From the NCBI RefSeq assembly GCF_026745355.1, contig NC_079202.1:49286787-49350786 (forward strand): DNA of 64,000 nucleotides. The letters run 5' to 3'. The stretch's first letter is position 1, and each line of letters begins with the position of its first letter. Below are positions 10,925-21,462 of this stretch, one piece after another. Origin of the DNA: Beta vulgaris subsp. vulgaris. Lineage: Eukaryota > Streptophyta > Magnoliopsida > Caryophyllales > Amaranthaceae. The position numbers and the translations under genes were made by a program. The notes beneath the pieces were generated by a model. That model made no database searches. It was given only the letters and a program-made list of their open reading frames with translations, and was not told where the DNA came from.

Positions 10925-11078
10925 TGTTGGATCGTCATAATCTCTTTGAGTGGAGAGATTTCTATGGATCACAATAAATAGGATTACAGAGGGTCAATCT
11001 TAACTATGTTAGGAAACCTGACAACAAAAGGAAGTATTTACTAAATAAATATCCTGAACCTATGAAGAGAATTATTCT
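10925..11078 (-). repeat. 5' LTR of the first copia element, main part
   Basis: Begins TGTTGGATCG on the plus strand and matches 569-722. The remaining 21 bases lie at 11751-11771 because a solo LTR was inserted in between; together they restore the 170-bp length. Confidence 0.87.
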
Positions 11079-11750
11079 TGTTGGAGTTAAGGCTTGGAAA
11101 AGCCTTGGCTCATTTTCTTGTTTGTCCCACATTGCTTGTGGGAGGGAATTTCTTCATGTTTATATATTTCCTCCCTCCTTCCATCTATTGAGTTGTGACT
11201 AGAGATGCTTTTGTGGTTGGATGATATGTTTGGTTTGGGCTTGCTATCACACACGCGCGCCGCCCGCCCGGACCGGGCCAGGGCCATGGGCCTTGGGCTT
11301 TGGGCTTTGGGGAATAAACTTAACTTAACTAAAGTTTTGGACCCGGGAGCTACGCGTGTGTGGCCGTTGGAATTCTGTAACGTTTTACCGTTACAGTATT
11401 CATGGCAATCCCTAATTATCCGCCTATTGATTTCTGTCTTGATTGCTATCCGTTTTTTGGCTTGATTCTTCCCTATAAAATCAGTGCCATTCTGTTCAGT
11501 CAGACACACAAAAACAAACACTCTTCTCTCTTCCCTTCTCTTCTCTATTCCTTGGTTTTCGTGCTATTCTCTAAAGCTCAGTTTGCTAGTGGTGGAATTC
11601 TTAGCTGCTGTGTAAACCTTGGGGAGCATTCCGGCCAAGATCGATAACCACCATTGTCGGGCCGTAATTGCTTTCAAGTCAGTGATCTCCTATCACGGCA
11701 CAGCCTTGAAAGTTATCTATTTCTGCCTTTGCGAAACTCTTATTCCAACA
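11079..11750 (+). mobile_element. Solo LTR nested in the copia LTR
   Basis: A 672-bp unit with short inverted ends TGTTGGA..TCCAACA, flanked by attct and attca (a 5-bp duplication with one mismatch). It carries a TATA box (cctataaaatc, about 11473) followed by a pyrimidine-rich start region (11515-11560) and a GTCCCACATTG motif near 11126 that is common in plant copia LTRs. No internal region remains, so it arose by LTR-LTR recombination. Plus orientation is inferred from the TATA box. Confidence 0.78.
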
Positions 11751-11771
11751 ATTCACATATATTCTCTATCA

Positions 11772-12562
11772 TCAAGATTGTTACTTTATTCATAATCTGA
11801 TCTTTTTTTTTTTTTTTTTTTTTTCATTATTACTTATTTTTATTACTTTAGTAATTGACTAACTTGTTTATAATAATTTAGAGGTTACTGTTCTAGGATT
11901 AATTATTGCACTTGACTTAGGCCTTGTAACTTATTTTCATTTCAGTTCAATTTAGCTCATTTCAGTTCAGTTCTTATCTTATGTTCAGCTCATTTTCATT
12001 TAGTTCACTTCAACTCAACATTTCAATTCAGTTTCTCGCAGTCCGAAATAACAGATTCTTAGTGGTCGAACATATATGTAGTGGTTGAAACACAATTTTT
12101 TTAAATATTTAGAATTAATTGCAAATTATAATTGACACCAATTTAGAAAAGCACTAGTCTAAATTTAAAGAGTAAGAAAATTAGGATACCGATGAAGTTT
12201 GGTTGTGCTTCAAACATGGAAATTTACATCAAAGTATGTAATTTCTTTACTTTTGCTTGTATGTTTGTGATCTGTTGAGCTTGGCCTGTAGTATTTCCTT
12301 ACCTTGGTAATAAAAAAAGATCTTATAATTACCAAAAAAAAATTGAAGGATATGGATGATGACTATAACTTTGTTGTGTTACTCCACTTATGTATTGACA
12401 ATTAATTTTAGGATTTGAACCCTACTTAATTTGTATGCGGTTAGACTCCTTTGAGTTTTTTTTTTGACCCATTATTAGTCGTAAAAAGTTAAAGCCTAGT
12501 GAATTATAGAAAGGGACCATTTGATCTCATGTTAAAGATGAAACTCATTTGTGAGTTTGGTA
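11772..12562. other. Intergenic DNA with poly-T and TTCA-rich degenerate repeats
   Basis: Contains a poly-T run at about 11805-11824 and a stretch of degenerate TTCAGTTCA-type words at 11935-12035. At 12230-12345 the wording (ttaccttggtaataaaa followed by A-runs) resembles the 3' tail of a plant LINE, but no coding part is attached. No gene seen. Confidence 0.45.
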
Positions 12563-12977
12563 TAGGGGTGTAAATAAGACGAGATAACTCGCGAACTACT
12601 TGAGACCGACTCAGTCAAAACTAGGTCAAAGCTTGACTCGGTCTCGAATCGTCTCGAACTCGACTTGAGATGTTGTCGAGTTTAGTTGAGCAACTCGATA
12701 CTCGAATCGAAAACTCATGAAAAGTTAGAATAACCAATTATCAATATCAAAATATTTAAGCTCAACATTTTTCTACCTTAAGGTTGCTTTTAACATGAAA
12801 CACTTGTAAGCTACTCGAAATCTACTCGATTAAAGCTTGATTCGATCAAAACTCGACTAGTTCAAATTTCGATTCGAGTGAGTTCGACTCAACTCGAGCT
12901 CGACTCGAAATGCTAACGAGCAGAGTCGAGGTAGCTCTAACTCGAACTCGACTCGCATCATATAATTTATACACCTA
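12563..12977. mobile_element. hAT-type MITE
   Basis: A 415-bp element with ends TAGGGGTGTAAAT and its inverted partner ATTTATACACCTA, flanked by a perfect 8-bp TSD gtttggta (12555-12562 and 12978-12985). The interior is built from many short words of the CTCGA/TCGAG type on both strands. The 8-bp TSD places it in the hAT superfamily. No transposase. Confidence 0.9.
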
Positions 12978-13145
12978 GTTTGGTAGGCCTTGTGCAATCA
13001 AACCCCTTATTGTCAATTGATTATTGGACGCAACTTCCTCTAAATTTGTAAATGATCTGAAATTGAGTGCAGTCCATAACCAATTAACGATCAATCATCT
13101 TGCTAAAATTAGTTGGATAAAAAAATAGAAAGTATATAAAATATA

Positions 13146-13403
13146 CTTCATCCGTTTAGAATTAATTGCCCTATTTGTATAGTGTTTACTATTCACTTCT
13201 TATATTTTAATTGTCTTTGGTGATTTATATTTTAGAAAAAATAGTGTTATATGAGATCTTGTTAAAGTCATTTCAAAATATATGTTTTAATATCAACTTT
13301 TTATAGTTTTTACTTATTGATGATAAAAGATGTTAATGTTTGAAATCATGCATTGGCAAGCGTAAAAACATAAAAGAGTGCAACTATTTTTAAACGGATG
13401 AAG
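13146..13403. mobile_element. Stowaway-type MITE
   Basis: A 258-bp element with inverted ends CTTCATCCGTTTA / TAAACGGATGAAG and TA on both sides. It shares an interior core with the MITEs at 20589, 23195 and 52370. Non-coding. Confidence 0.85.
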
Positions 13404-14210
13404 TATATATGAGTATATCTACACTTGGTTATATATATTTCTCTAATAAAGTTAATTAATAAATTATTCACTCCGGTTATTATATTTATGAAGCCTTTTT
13501 TCTAATATTATATGTATGATCAAGAAAAATTGGGAAAAAAAGTTGCAGTCCAAAGCTCAAAGCTATTCAAGTAAGTGTATACTAAGCTCAAAGTAGTACT
13601 TGCTAATAATAGCTGGATAAACATTGATAGCTTGCTAGTTTGAGAGGAAAAGAAATTTCATGAAACTGTCATGATCTGGTTTGTATCATAGAAGTAATTA
13701 CTAAGCATTAAGAATAGAGGCATAATGACCAATAATAAGTTACAACTTGCAAAAATCAGGAGAAACGAAAACTTCTACATTTAGTGATCAAGGACTTGAC
13801 CCCACCAGGCCACCACCATGCTTTCTTCAACCGTTTAGAGAAATTGGCTACTAAAATTGGACCACATTGTTCATAACAGACTGGCAATAACCTCATCATC
13901 TTATCTAGATTAGTCATGTTAACCTTCAACTAACACCATGTGGACTTTCAGTTTATCCATATGTTGGCTGAGATGTAAAGTTGGTTGTTGATCTTCGTTT
14001 TCTTGGATAAATCGTCAACCTTAAAAGGCTTCTAATAGTATTAAGGCATATTATGATTGCGAATGTTTTCTTTATAATTGTAGTTACTAGTTAACATATC
14101 CGAGTTGACTACTATTTTTGGGCAAAATTACGTGATCCACTGATCCTCATGGTAATTTACTAGTTAGTTTATATGTGTACTTATTTTCCCAATAAGTGAA
14201 TCTATATAAA
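13404..14210. other. Intergenic DNA, nothing recognised
   Basis: AT-rich, no frame of useful length, no clear repeat ends. Confidence 0.5.
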
Positions 14211-15058
14211 TCTCTATTATATAAGTCAAAGGGAAGATATAGAAGTGGTAGATCAATAGAGTATCATCCTGTATGGTATTGTCCAGGATTCGAATTCTCA
14301 ACCCAACAATATGTTAGATCATTTACTTCTGAACTGTTTAGCCTTGTACCAACCTTCAAGTTGGTGTGCCATGCTGGCTACTAGCCTAGCAAGGGTTGGT
14401 CTTCTCAATTATCTTTCCTAATAGAAAAAAGTCAGGGAATAATGTTGACTACCTATGAATTTACATATTCACCCCTCCATAACATAAATATTACAATTCA
14501 ACTACACCTTCCAACAATAAATCAAAAACCATTACACCCATAAACTTTCCAAAAAAAGATTCAATCAAATCTCTATTAAACACAATCAACTAATATAATA
14601 GTCAATCACATAAATTTGTCAATAAAAAAGATTCAAGTAAATTCAATTCACATCCAATCAACTAAAAAAATTATAATTAAGAATTTACCAAAAATTAAAT
14701 AAAAAAAAACACATCATTCTCATTACAGAGACAACTCCTATTCAAGCTCAAATAAAATTTTCTATAATACAAAATTAATCACAAACACAAACTAAAAAAA
14801 AAAATTAAGTTTTCTTCATTACTTGAATAAGCAATTTCATCACTTATAACTTATTAAAACGTTTTTAAATATTATGTGTAAGTATTTAAATCTCTTTTAC
14901 TCACCAAATGTTTTAAAATCACTTATACTTATTAAAATGTTTTTAAATCACTTATACTTATTAAAATATTTTTAAATACTATTTTTGATTTATTTTATTA
15001 CCAAGCAATAGCTATGCCCAAAATGTCACTATACGCATAGCGTACATAAAAAAACTAG
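14211..15058 (+). mobile_element. Non-autonomous Helitron
   Basis: Begins TCTCTATTATATAAG after an A, the same 5' end as the Helitron at 3916-4437. It ends in a TACGC-ATA-GCGTA hairpin (about 15031-15043) followed by a short A-rich spacer and CTAG (15055-15058). The base after CTAG is C rather than the usual T. The 848-bp interior is AT-rich and non-coding. Confidence 0.75.
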
Positions 15059-15322
15059 CATAAATATATTAAAATGCATTCCTAAAGAAGGAATTGTGTC
15101 ACGTGGCGCTCTCTCTAAGGGTGTTTTACTTCATGTAATCCACGTGCAATTAAAAAAATAACTAGAAATTGCATGATATAGGCTTTGATCCCGTGACTTC
15201 AAGTTCATATATCAAAGTCTTAACCACTAGACCAAGTGATATTTCATATTATCATTTTGAAGTACAATATTAATAAATGAAAATTTTCATTATTCGAGAC
15301 ATAGCCTGGACCTAATAACTAG
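15059..15322 (+). mobile_element. Short Helitron-like unit, copy 1 of a tandem pair
   Basis: A 264-bp unit ending ..GGACCTAATAACTAG followed by T. It starts exactly where the preceding Helitron ends and is repeated, diverged, at 15323-15587. The first bases differ from the TC start of copy 2. On its minus strand it carries a tRNA-like A-box (YAGTGGTTAAG) and a B-box-like GGGATCAAA. Confidence 0.6.
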
Positions 15323-15587
15323 TCTATACAAATATATTAAAAGGCGTGCACAAACAAAAAACTGTGCCACCTGACGCTCTCCCTAGAGAGTTTTAGTTCA
15401 TGTGATCCACATACAATAAAAAAAAATTAGAAATTGTGTAGTATAAGGTTTGATCCCGAGACCTCAAGTACATATACTAAAGTATTAACCACTAGGCTAA
15501 GTTGTATTTAGCGTTATTATCATAAAGTATTATATTAATAAATGAAATTGTTTCTTACTCGGGGCACAGCTCGGACCTAATAACTAG
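15323..15587 (+). mobile_element. Short Helitron-like unit, copy 2 of a tandem pair
   Basis: A 265-bp unit starting TCTATACAAATATATT and ending CTAATAACTAG, followed by T, with a weak hairpin before the end. It aligns over its whole length with 15059-15322. The minus strand contains TTAGCCTAGTGGTTAA and GGGATCAAACC at tRNA-like A-box and B-box spacing. Confidence 0.62.
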
Positions 15588-17218
15588 TTTCATACTAAAA
15601 CTTGAACAAGTACGTAATTAGATAATTTGAATTATCCGTTTAAGTGATAAATCATACGACCTGAACTTAGACTTGAAATTTGATTTAATCCAAAAAAAAT
15701 TACATGAACATACTGTTACTTTAGTATAATAATATGATATAAATATAAATCTTAATGATACTAACCTGAGAGGCTGAGATCAAATTATACGACTCTTATC
15801 ACTTTGGTATGACGTAATGTAAATCTACCCAAAAACAAATCCATTCCCAGTGATCCGCTTGCCACTTTAAGACCTACTATACATATTGAGCCTTGAAGCA
15901 CATATTAACGGATCTCAAAAATAGAGTATGAATTTATGGCTATACGCTTTTTTGTATGACTATAGTAACCAAGTGTTATAGAAGTATAAAATGTGCGCAT
16001 ATATCGTCAATAAAACGATGCTTATGAGAATCAATTTCATCACACATTGAATCATGGCGTCTTTGGTCATACATGAACAAAAAATAAATGAAGGTACGTT
16101 GACAATAGTGATGAATCTTTGTCTAGCTAACCTCAAAAAAAATTCACCCTAATCTGCACCGTAGTGCATTCCACTCCCAGAAATATGTTTTACCACATAT
16201 ATATATCTAACTTGTGGTGTTTACTAATGCTAAATTATGGGGGGGGGGGAACTCATATATGCAGATGGAGAAATTTGACCATAGATTGTAGTTACATGCT
16301 GAGAAGTCTAACCACAAAGAATCGCAAGACTAAAGTGTGAAAAATGAATTATATATTGATACATAGCACATAAAAACACTTACCCTTTTTTTCGACATCG
16401 AGAAAACGTGCATTAATTAAACAATGAAGTACATCCTATTACTAATACAAATCAACATAAAACAAAGTAATAACTAAATGAGCTTTATTAGTTCTTACAT
16501 GCCCTAAAAAAACAAACACAAATGAAACTGATAGAGAGTCGCCGATTAAGGAGGGTGTCGCTGGTCGATGATTATTTTGGTGGAGTCAAAATTTTTATAA
16601 CTGATGGAAGCGGTAGGAGAAGCGAATGTCGTTCATGATCCGGACAACCGAAGGCAAGATTTACATCTTGCCACATGAGCAATCTTAAGGAACTTCTGAC
16701 GCTTGGGATTCTAGGCTCATGATCTGTTGAAGAGTCACGTTCTTAGGTGACTCATGAGTCATGACTCTCTCTTGAGAGTACTTTAGGTTTCTCCAATAGT
16801 AAGAGAAATGGGGCGTGGTGAAATCCACCAGTTAAACTGGGATGCCGCCTACAGATTTGAATTTTTCAAAGCAAGGACCAACAAGATCGTTGCCAAGCTA
16901 GAAGGAGAGCTCAACAGTTTGAGCTCGCGAACACGCCGTCGGCTTATGAAACCGGAAATGTCGGAACCAGGAAAAGTTTTCATCTCCTCGACCATGGTCA
17001 CACTTCTCATCCTCTTGTAACCTATTCATTAATCATGAAATCTACAAAGACATGTTCTATGACTAAAGTCATAATCCATCAATCCTTATGTAACTAGGAA
17101 CCATGTTTGAGTTGCCATAACCAACTACGACACCAACACTGACCACATAGACGAGGAAAAAAAGCAGCAAAACATAGATCTAACATAGGTCGGGAAGGGA
17201 GCACCAACCACCAGGGGG
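15588..17218. other. Intergenic DNA, no gene recognised
   Basis: Includes a short G-run (about 16240-16249) and a 70-codon frame at 16808-17020 with no recognisable motif. That frame sits in a patch of higher GC content (16520-17020) next to the CACTA-like region and may be part of the same element. No RNA gene seen. Confidence 0.4.
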
Positions 17219-18690
17219 CACAACAAGAATGTTAGGGTTTAGCGTCCGACCAAATTGGACGGTAAAAATGCGGAGTTGGACGCTAAACTAATTAGCGTCC
17301 GACAATGGACGCTAAACAGCTGATGCAAAACACCTGGTCGCTAATGGCTAGCTTAGCGTCCGCTAGACGGACACTAAATTTTAGCGACCGCGTTTGAACT
17401 TTTAACGTCCGTTTCCGTGTCTGACGCCAACTAGCGTCGGTTTGTGGTGGCGGACGCTAGTTAGCGTCTGTTTGTGGTGGCGGACGCTAGTTAGCGTCGG
17501 TCATGGCGGACGCAAATTACCGTCCGCTGCCACACGCGGACGCTAGTTGGCGTCTGCTTATCGGACACTAACTGTACCAGACGGTCGCTAATGCCTCGAC
17601 CTTTTCTATAGGTCCAATGACTTTAAGCGGACGTTAATCTCCAATGGCGGACGCTAATTTCTTTTTTTTTTTTTAATGATTGTAATTGAATAGTTTTTAA
17701 CCTGTTTCGTTTTCCAATCAAATATATACTCAAGCTGTCCGCTAATGCGCCGAATTCTGCACTAATGACCTGTTTGCATTAAATATAAATTCATAAATAC
17801 ACTAATATAAATTCATAAATACACTAATATAAATTCATACATACATAAAAATAAGTTAACGGTTTTAACTAAATTATATGTTTTCACGTTCCGAAATATA
17901 AACAAGATAGATAGTGCAAGCTAATGTAGGATCCTAAGTCGCACACGCATCACCACCGCCGGTGGGGGGGTCTCGAGGCCCGGGAGGGGGGAATGAACCA
18001 CCACACTGGCTCATCATCTGGTTGTATGTCTCCATAGTGGCCCAAAAAACTGAACTTGACCAACTAAGTTGGAAGGGATCGAACACGACACAATACCATA
18101 AACAGGGGAAGGGGGAAGGGAAGCCCGAAGCACAACCAAAAGAAGGGGGAAAGGAGGCCCGACTGACGAAGACCATGGGAGGGGATGGGAAGCCCGACGC
18201 ACAACAACCAGGGGAGGGGTTAGGGAGGCCCAATAAACTGAAACATAATCGAAAATTAGGGGATGGGAGGGGGTGCCCAACAAACAAAAATAGGGGAGGG
18301 GAAGGTGGTACCCGACGCACGACCAGGGGATGGGAAAGGAGTTGTAGAAGACGCGATGAAAACCGCCAACTCGAACGAAAGCGGAGCAACGTGATGGAAG
18401 CTAGGGCGACACGAAGGAAGGGACAGAGACGAAGGGAATAATCAGCCGGAAACGAAGAGAACCTACGGAAACACTAAGATAAACGAAAGAAAAGGCTATG
18501 AAAAAACAATGGGAACTCGCCGGAGAACCCGTCAGTGACCTATGCGGCGCCGGAATTTCGGCGAGTTCCTAGGGTTAGGTTTTGAGACTAGGTTTTGAGG
18601 AGAGAGGACAGGGCAAAAGTTTAGAGAGAAAAGGAAATGTGAAATGAAATCTAAGACGTAAAAACACTCATATTACAAGAAACGTTGTTA
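17219..18690. mobile_element. CACTA-like DNA transposon remnant
   Basis: The left end CACAACAAGAATG resembles the CACTACAAGAA terminus of plant CACTA elements. It is followed by more than a dozen copies, in both orientations, of a subterminal word TTAGCGTCCG / CGGACGCTAA between 17230 and 17660. The right part (17930-18640) is GC-rich. Its minus-strand frame (18389-17934) ends METYNQMMSQCGGSFPPPG, which resembles the tail seen near plant CACTA transposase genes. I found no matching right terminus, so the right limit is approximate. Confidence 0.5.
18090..18340. repeat. G-rich degenerate minisatellite
   Basis: Words of the form gggaagcccgacgcacaac and ccaggggagggg recur at irregular 50-70-bp spacing. 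This repetition, not selection, keeps long frames open on both strands here. Confidence 0.6.
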
Positions 18691-19168
18691 ATAATTTACA
18701 ATTTTAAGTAATCGTGTAAACCCAAAAAAAATCTATCTTTACTGCGTGTTACAAATATTTTCTTTTAAGAGAACATTAGCTACTACGATAGGTTTCCTAA
18801 AAATGCTCAAGTCCACTGTTGAAGAAAATGATCTGATCTACTCCATATTAGATGTATCATGTATATATCTTACCTTTCAAAAAAAAAAATGTATATATCT
18901 TACATAATAAAATTTTGTACATACTCAACTTAGGAGATATCTCTTAGATTTTTCCGCAATCTGGGTTTACATACACGGGTTTACATGGATGTTAATGCAA
19001 GTATACGACTACAATCTATTAGGAAACAAGATATACAAACAAGACAAAATAAAAACATAACAAAAACATGAAAATCTTATTGTGCACATGTGACCAAGCT
19101 AGCCATGTCCTACAACAAGACATGATCGTGTAATGCAACAAACACATTGTACCACGCAAATTAGATCA

Positions 19169-20144
19169 TGCACCGAGGTGTAGGATGAGCATCCTACACC
19201 TTGCCCATGTGGCTGACTTTTGGCAATATTTTTGAAAGTGGGCCAGCTCTTTCTCTCTCATCACGTGAAACAATTTTTTTAATGTACAAATGCATATGGT
19301 TTGGTGTACAATAATCTACGAGTGTACATTTAGGGATTTTCAGTGATCAAAACAATGACCATCAATGTACATTGTGATTTTATTGAATTTCGGTATGAGA
19401 ATGTAATTGTACATATTGAATTTCATTAGTGAACAAACATCAAACACACCAGTGTACAAAGAATGGAAATTACTCACTTGACATATTTCGGTATGGGACT
19501 GTAATTGTACATATTGAATTTCATTACTGAACAAACATCAACACACCCAGTGTACAAAGATTGCAAATTACTCACTTGACATCAACTTCATGAATTGGGT
19601 TAATTTCAGCTGGGGATTGTCATTGTACATTTTGATTTTATTAATGAACAACCATGAAGCCAAGGATGTACAAGGAGGTTGAGTGTGGAAAAGAGAGAAG
19701 TGGTGAATTTCGGTATGAGACTGTAATTGTACATATTGAATTTCATTAGTGAACAAACATCAACACGCCTAGTGTACAAATTTTGCAAATTACTCACTTG
19801 ACATCAGCTTCAGGAATTGGGTTACTTTCAGCTGGGGGGCTGTCATTGTACATTTTGATTTTGTTAATGAACAACCACGAAGCCAAGAATGTACAAGGAG
19901 GTTGAGTGTGGAAAAGAGAGAAGTGGTGAACAGTATATGAGGGGACATCAAATCAGTTATTAAATGGTGAACAGTAAATGTCAAATCATTTACTTTTTGA
20001 ATTTTCGATTTTGTACATTGGATGTAAGGGGAATGTACATTGGCTGTCAAATCAATTACTTTTTGCATGTTGAATTGTGCGTTTTATTCTTCTTGCCTTG
20101 CGTTTTGGACAAGGTGCAGGATGCTCATCCTACACCTTGGTGCA
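19169..20144. mobile_element. Unclassified composite element with palindromic terminal inverted repeats
   Basis: The two ends (19169-19203 and 20110-20144) are 35-bp inverted repeats starting TGCACC, with two mismatches. Each copy contains a near-perfect self-palindrome (AGGTGTAGGATG pairing with CATCCTACACCT), so each end can also fold on itself. Between them lies a modular array: A units at 19388, 19486 and 19708 (period about 98) and B units at 19579 and 19803. No flanking TSD was found and there is no coding capacity. Superfamily unknown; Mutator-like or foldback are possible. Confidence 0.65.
19388..19930. repeat. A-A-B-A-B modular tandem array
   Basis: A units begin tttcggtatg and end ttactcacttgacat (about 95 bp). 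B units begin atca(a/g)cttca and end gagaagtggtgaa (about 125 bp). The A2-B1 and A3-B2 pairs are about 222-bp composite repeats. All units share the words tgtacat and tgtacaa. Confidence 0.85.
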
Positions 20145-20219
20145 CCATCTACGCATTGATTGTACCATGGGTAATTTATACAAATAAATTTCACTTAGGA
20201 TGCATTCGCTTCATCTTAA

Positions 20220-20545
20220 CTGAATTTATCTGAACTTATTGAATATGATTGGACTTGATTCAACTTATTGGACCTGATTGAATTTAATTGGAACTTATTA
20301 GACCTAATTGAAATTTATTAACCTGGTTGGAACTTATTAGACCCGATTGGACCTGATTGAAACTTATCAGGCATCATTGCTCATTGACTTATTAGAACTT
20401 GTTGGATCTAATTGAAACTTATTGGAATTTGTTGGACCTGATTGGAACTTATTGGACCTGATTGAAACTTATTGAAATGATCAGACCTTATTGGACCTGA
20501 TTGGACCTAATTGATACTCATCTAAACTTGTTTGATCTGATTTGA
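20220..20545 (+). repeat. Degenerate 20-bp minisatellite
   Basis: About fifteen imperfect copies of a GGACCTGATTGGAACTTATT-like unit, some shortened. Related words (aagttcaaataagttt, ttaggttcaat) reappear at 31380-31490. Confidence 0.75.
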
Positions 20546-20588
20546 ACTAAATATCATCTTATCTAAACTGATTGGAAACTGAAACTTA

Positions 20589-20841
20589 CTCGCTCTGTGT
20601 TTTATCTTTCTCATTTAATATCTTGACACAATTCACACATAGAGAGAATCTTCTCAATTTTTTTCAATTTATAAGAAAAAATATAGTCATGTGGTGTCTT
20701 ATTTGATTCGTCTAAATTAATACTTTATTAATACTCAATCATTATAATTTTTACTAATAAATAATGAAAGATATTTATTTTAAAGAGGCGCATTGGGAGA
20801 CATGCACTAGAAAATGAGAAGGATAAAAAAAATAGAGCGAG
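20589..20841. mobile_element. Stowaway-type MITE
   Basis: 253 bp; ends CTCGCTCTGTGTTTTATC and the inverted ATAGAGCGAG, flanked by TA. The interior contains a core (about 20670-20712) shared with several other MITEs here. Confidence 0.8.
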
Positions 20842-21460
20842 TATTCTTTAAGGCGAAGAGAATACGTCCTTATTTGAATGTATCTTAATGCATATTAACT
20901 TATTAGAGTCTATCAAAACTTATTAGAATATATTAAACTTATTTTACTAATATTTTCTCGTATCTTTTTGTTTTTCCCACTTTACTTTTGGAGAGTCACC
21001 AAGGAACTGAGTTAGTGAAAAATCGGAATCACATGGGTTGTTTTTCTAAGAGATATTATAAATACTCTAATTATGATTAAATTAATAAGGTTATATATAA
21101 CTAATGAAATGATCATCAAACATATATTATTAAAACTTACTAATATAACTACAATAATTATTACACGGTTATATATGAATACTCATGTGCCTTCCATTAA
21201 TAATAACAAAGATTATTAAAAAAAAATGGAGTTAATTTGAACTTATTGCATGTAATATAAAATTATTGAAACTTACTTATTTGAATTTGTTGGACCTAAT
21301 TTAAATTTAATTTTTTTAAAAAAAGTAAAAATAGGTTGAATAGAACATTACACGTTTCCAGACTACCATGACGCTATCATGCCCTTGAATTCGACAAGGT
21401 TGTGTCTGCGCAGTTGCTAGTCTTTGCTTATTGTCCTTGTATCTCCTTCCTAGCATGATC
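20842..21460. other. Intergenic DNA, nothing recognised
   Basis: AT-rich, no useful frame and no clear repeat structure beyond short T/A-runs. Confidence 0.5.
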
Positions 21461-21462
21461 AA

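Larger units (their letters stand above)
569..11771 (-). mobile_element. Ty1-copia LTR retrotransposon, Ale/Retrofit-like, with nested insertions
   Basis: This is a complete but heavily interrupted copia element read on the minus strand. Its LTRs (569-738; 10925-11078 plus 11751-11771) both run TGATAGAGAATA to CCAACA on the minus strand. It is flanked by ttaag (564-568) and tcaag (11772-11776), a 5-bp TSD with one mismatch. The primer-binding site lies next to the 5' LTR. Going leftwards the order is gag, protease, GAG-pre-integrase, integrase, reverse transcriptase and RNase H, which is the copia order. Stops and frameshifts occur in every domain. A LINE (1698-7110) splits the reverse transcriptase and a solo LTR (11079-11750) splits the 5' LTR. 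Without these the element is about 5.1 kb, normal for Ale-type copia. The lineage call rests on protease and GAG-pre-integrase wording and on the Gly/Arg-rich gag tail without a CCHC knuckle; it is an inference. Confidence 0.9.

Noticed and set aside
14270..14400. tRNA or SINE relic (ggattcgaattc B-box-like word)
   Set aside because: No matching A-box at the right distance and no cloverleaf could be drawn.
17934..18441. Frames of 151 and 159 codons on opposite strands
   Set aside because: Both are kept open by a G-rich degenerate repeat. Only the end of the minus-strand frame has wording seen near CACTA elements, so it was described as a transposon part.
18668..18700. Right terminus of the CACTA-like element (ttacaagaaac)
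   Set aside because: It has the same orientation as the left end, whereas a true partner should be inverted.
19388..19930. CRISPR-like array
   Set aside because: Repeats are contiguous long modules without unique spacers, and the genome is eukaryotic.
19340..20233. Several short minus-strand frames with repeated peptides
   Set aside because: They are translations of the non-coding A/B tandem array and repeat because the DNA repeats.
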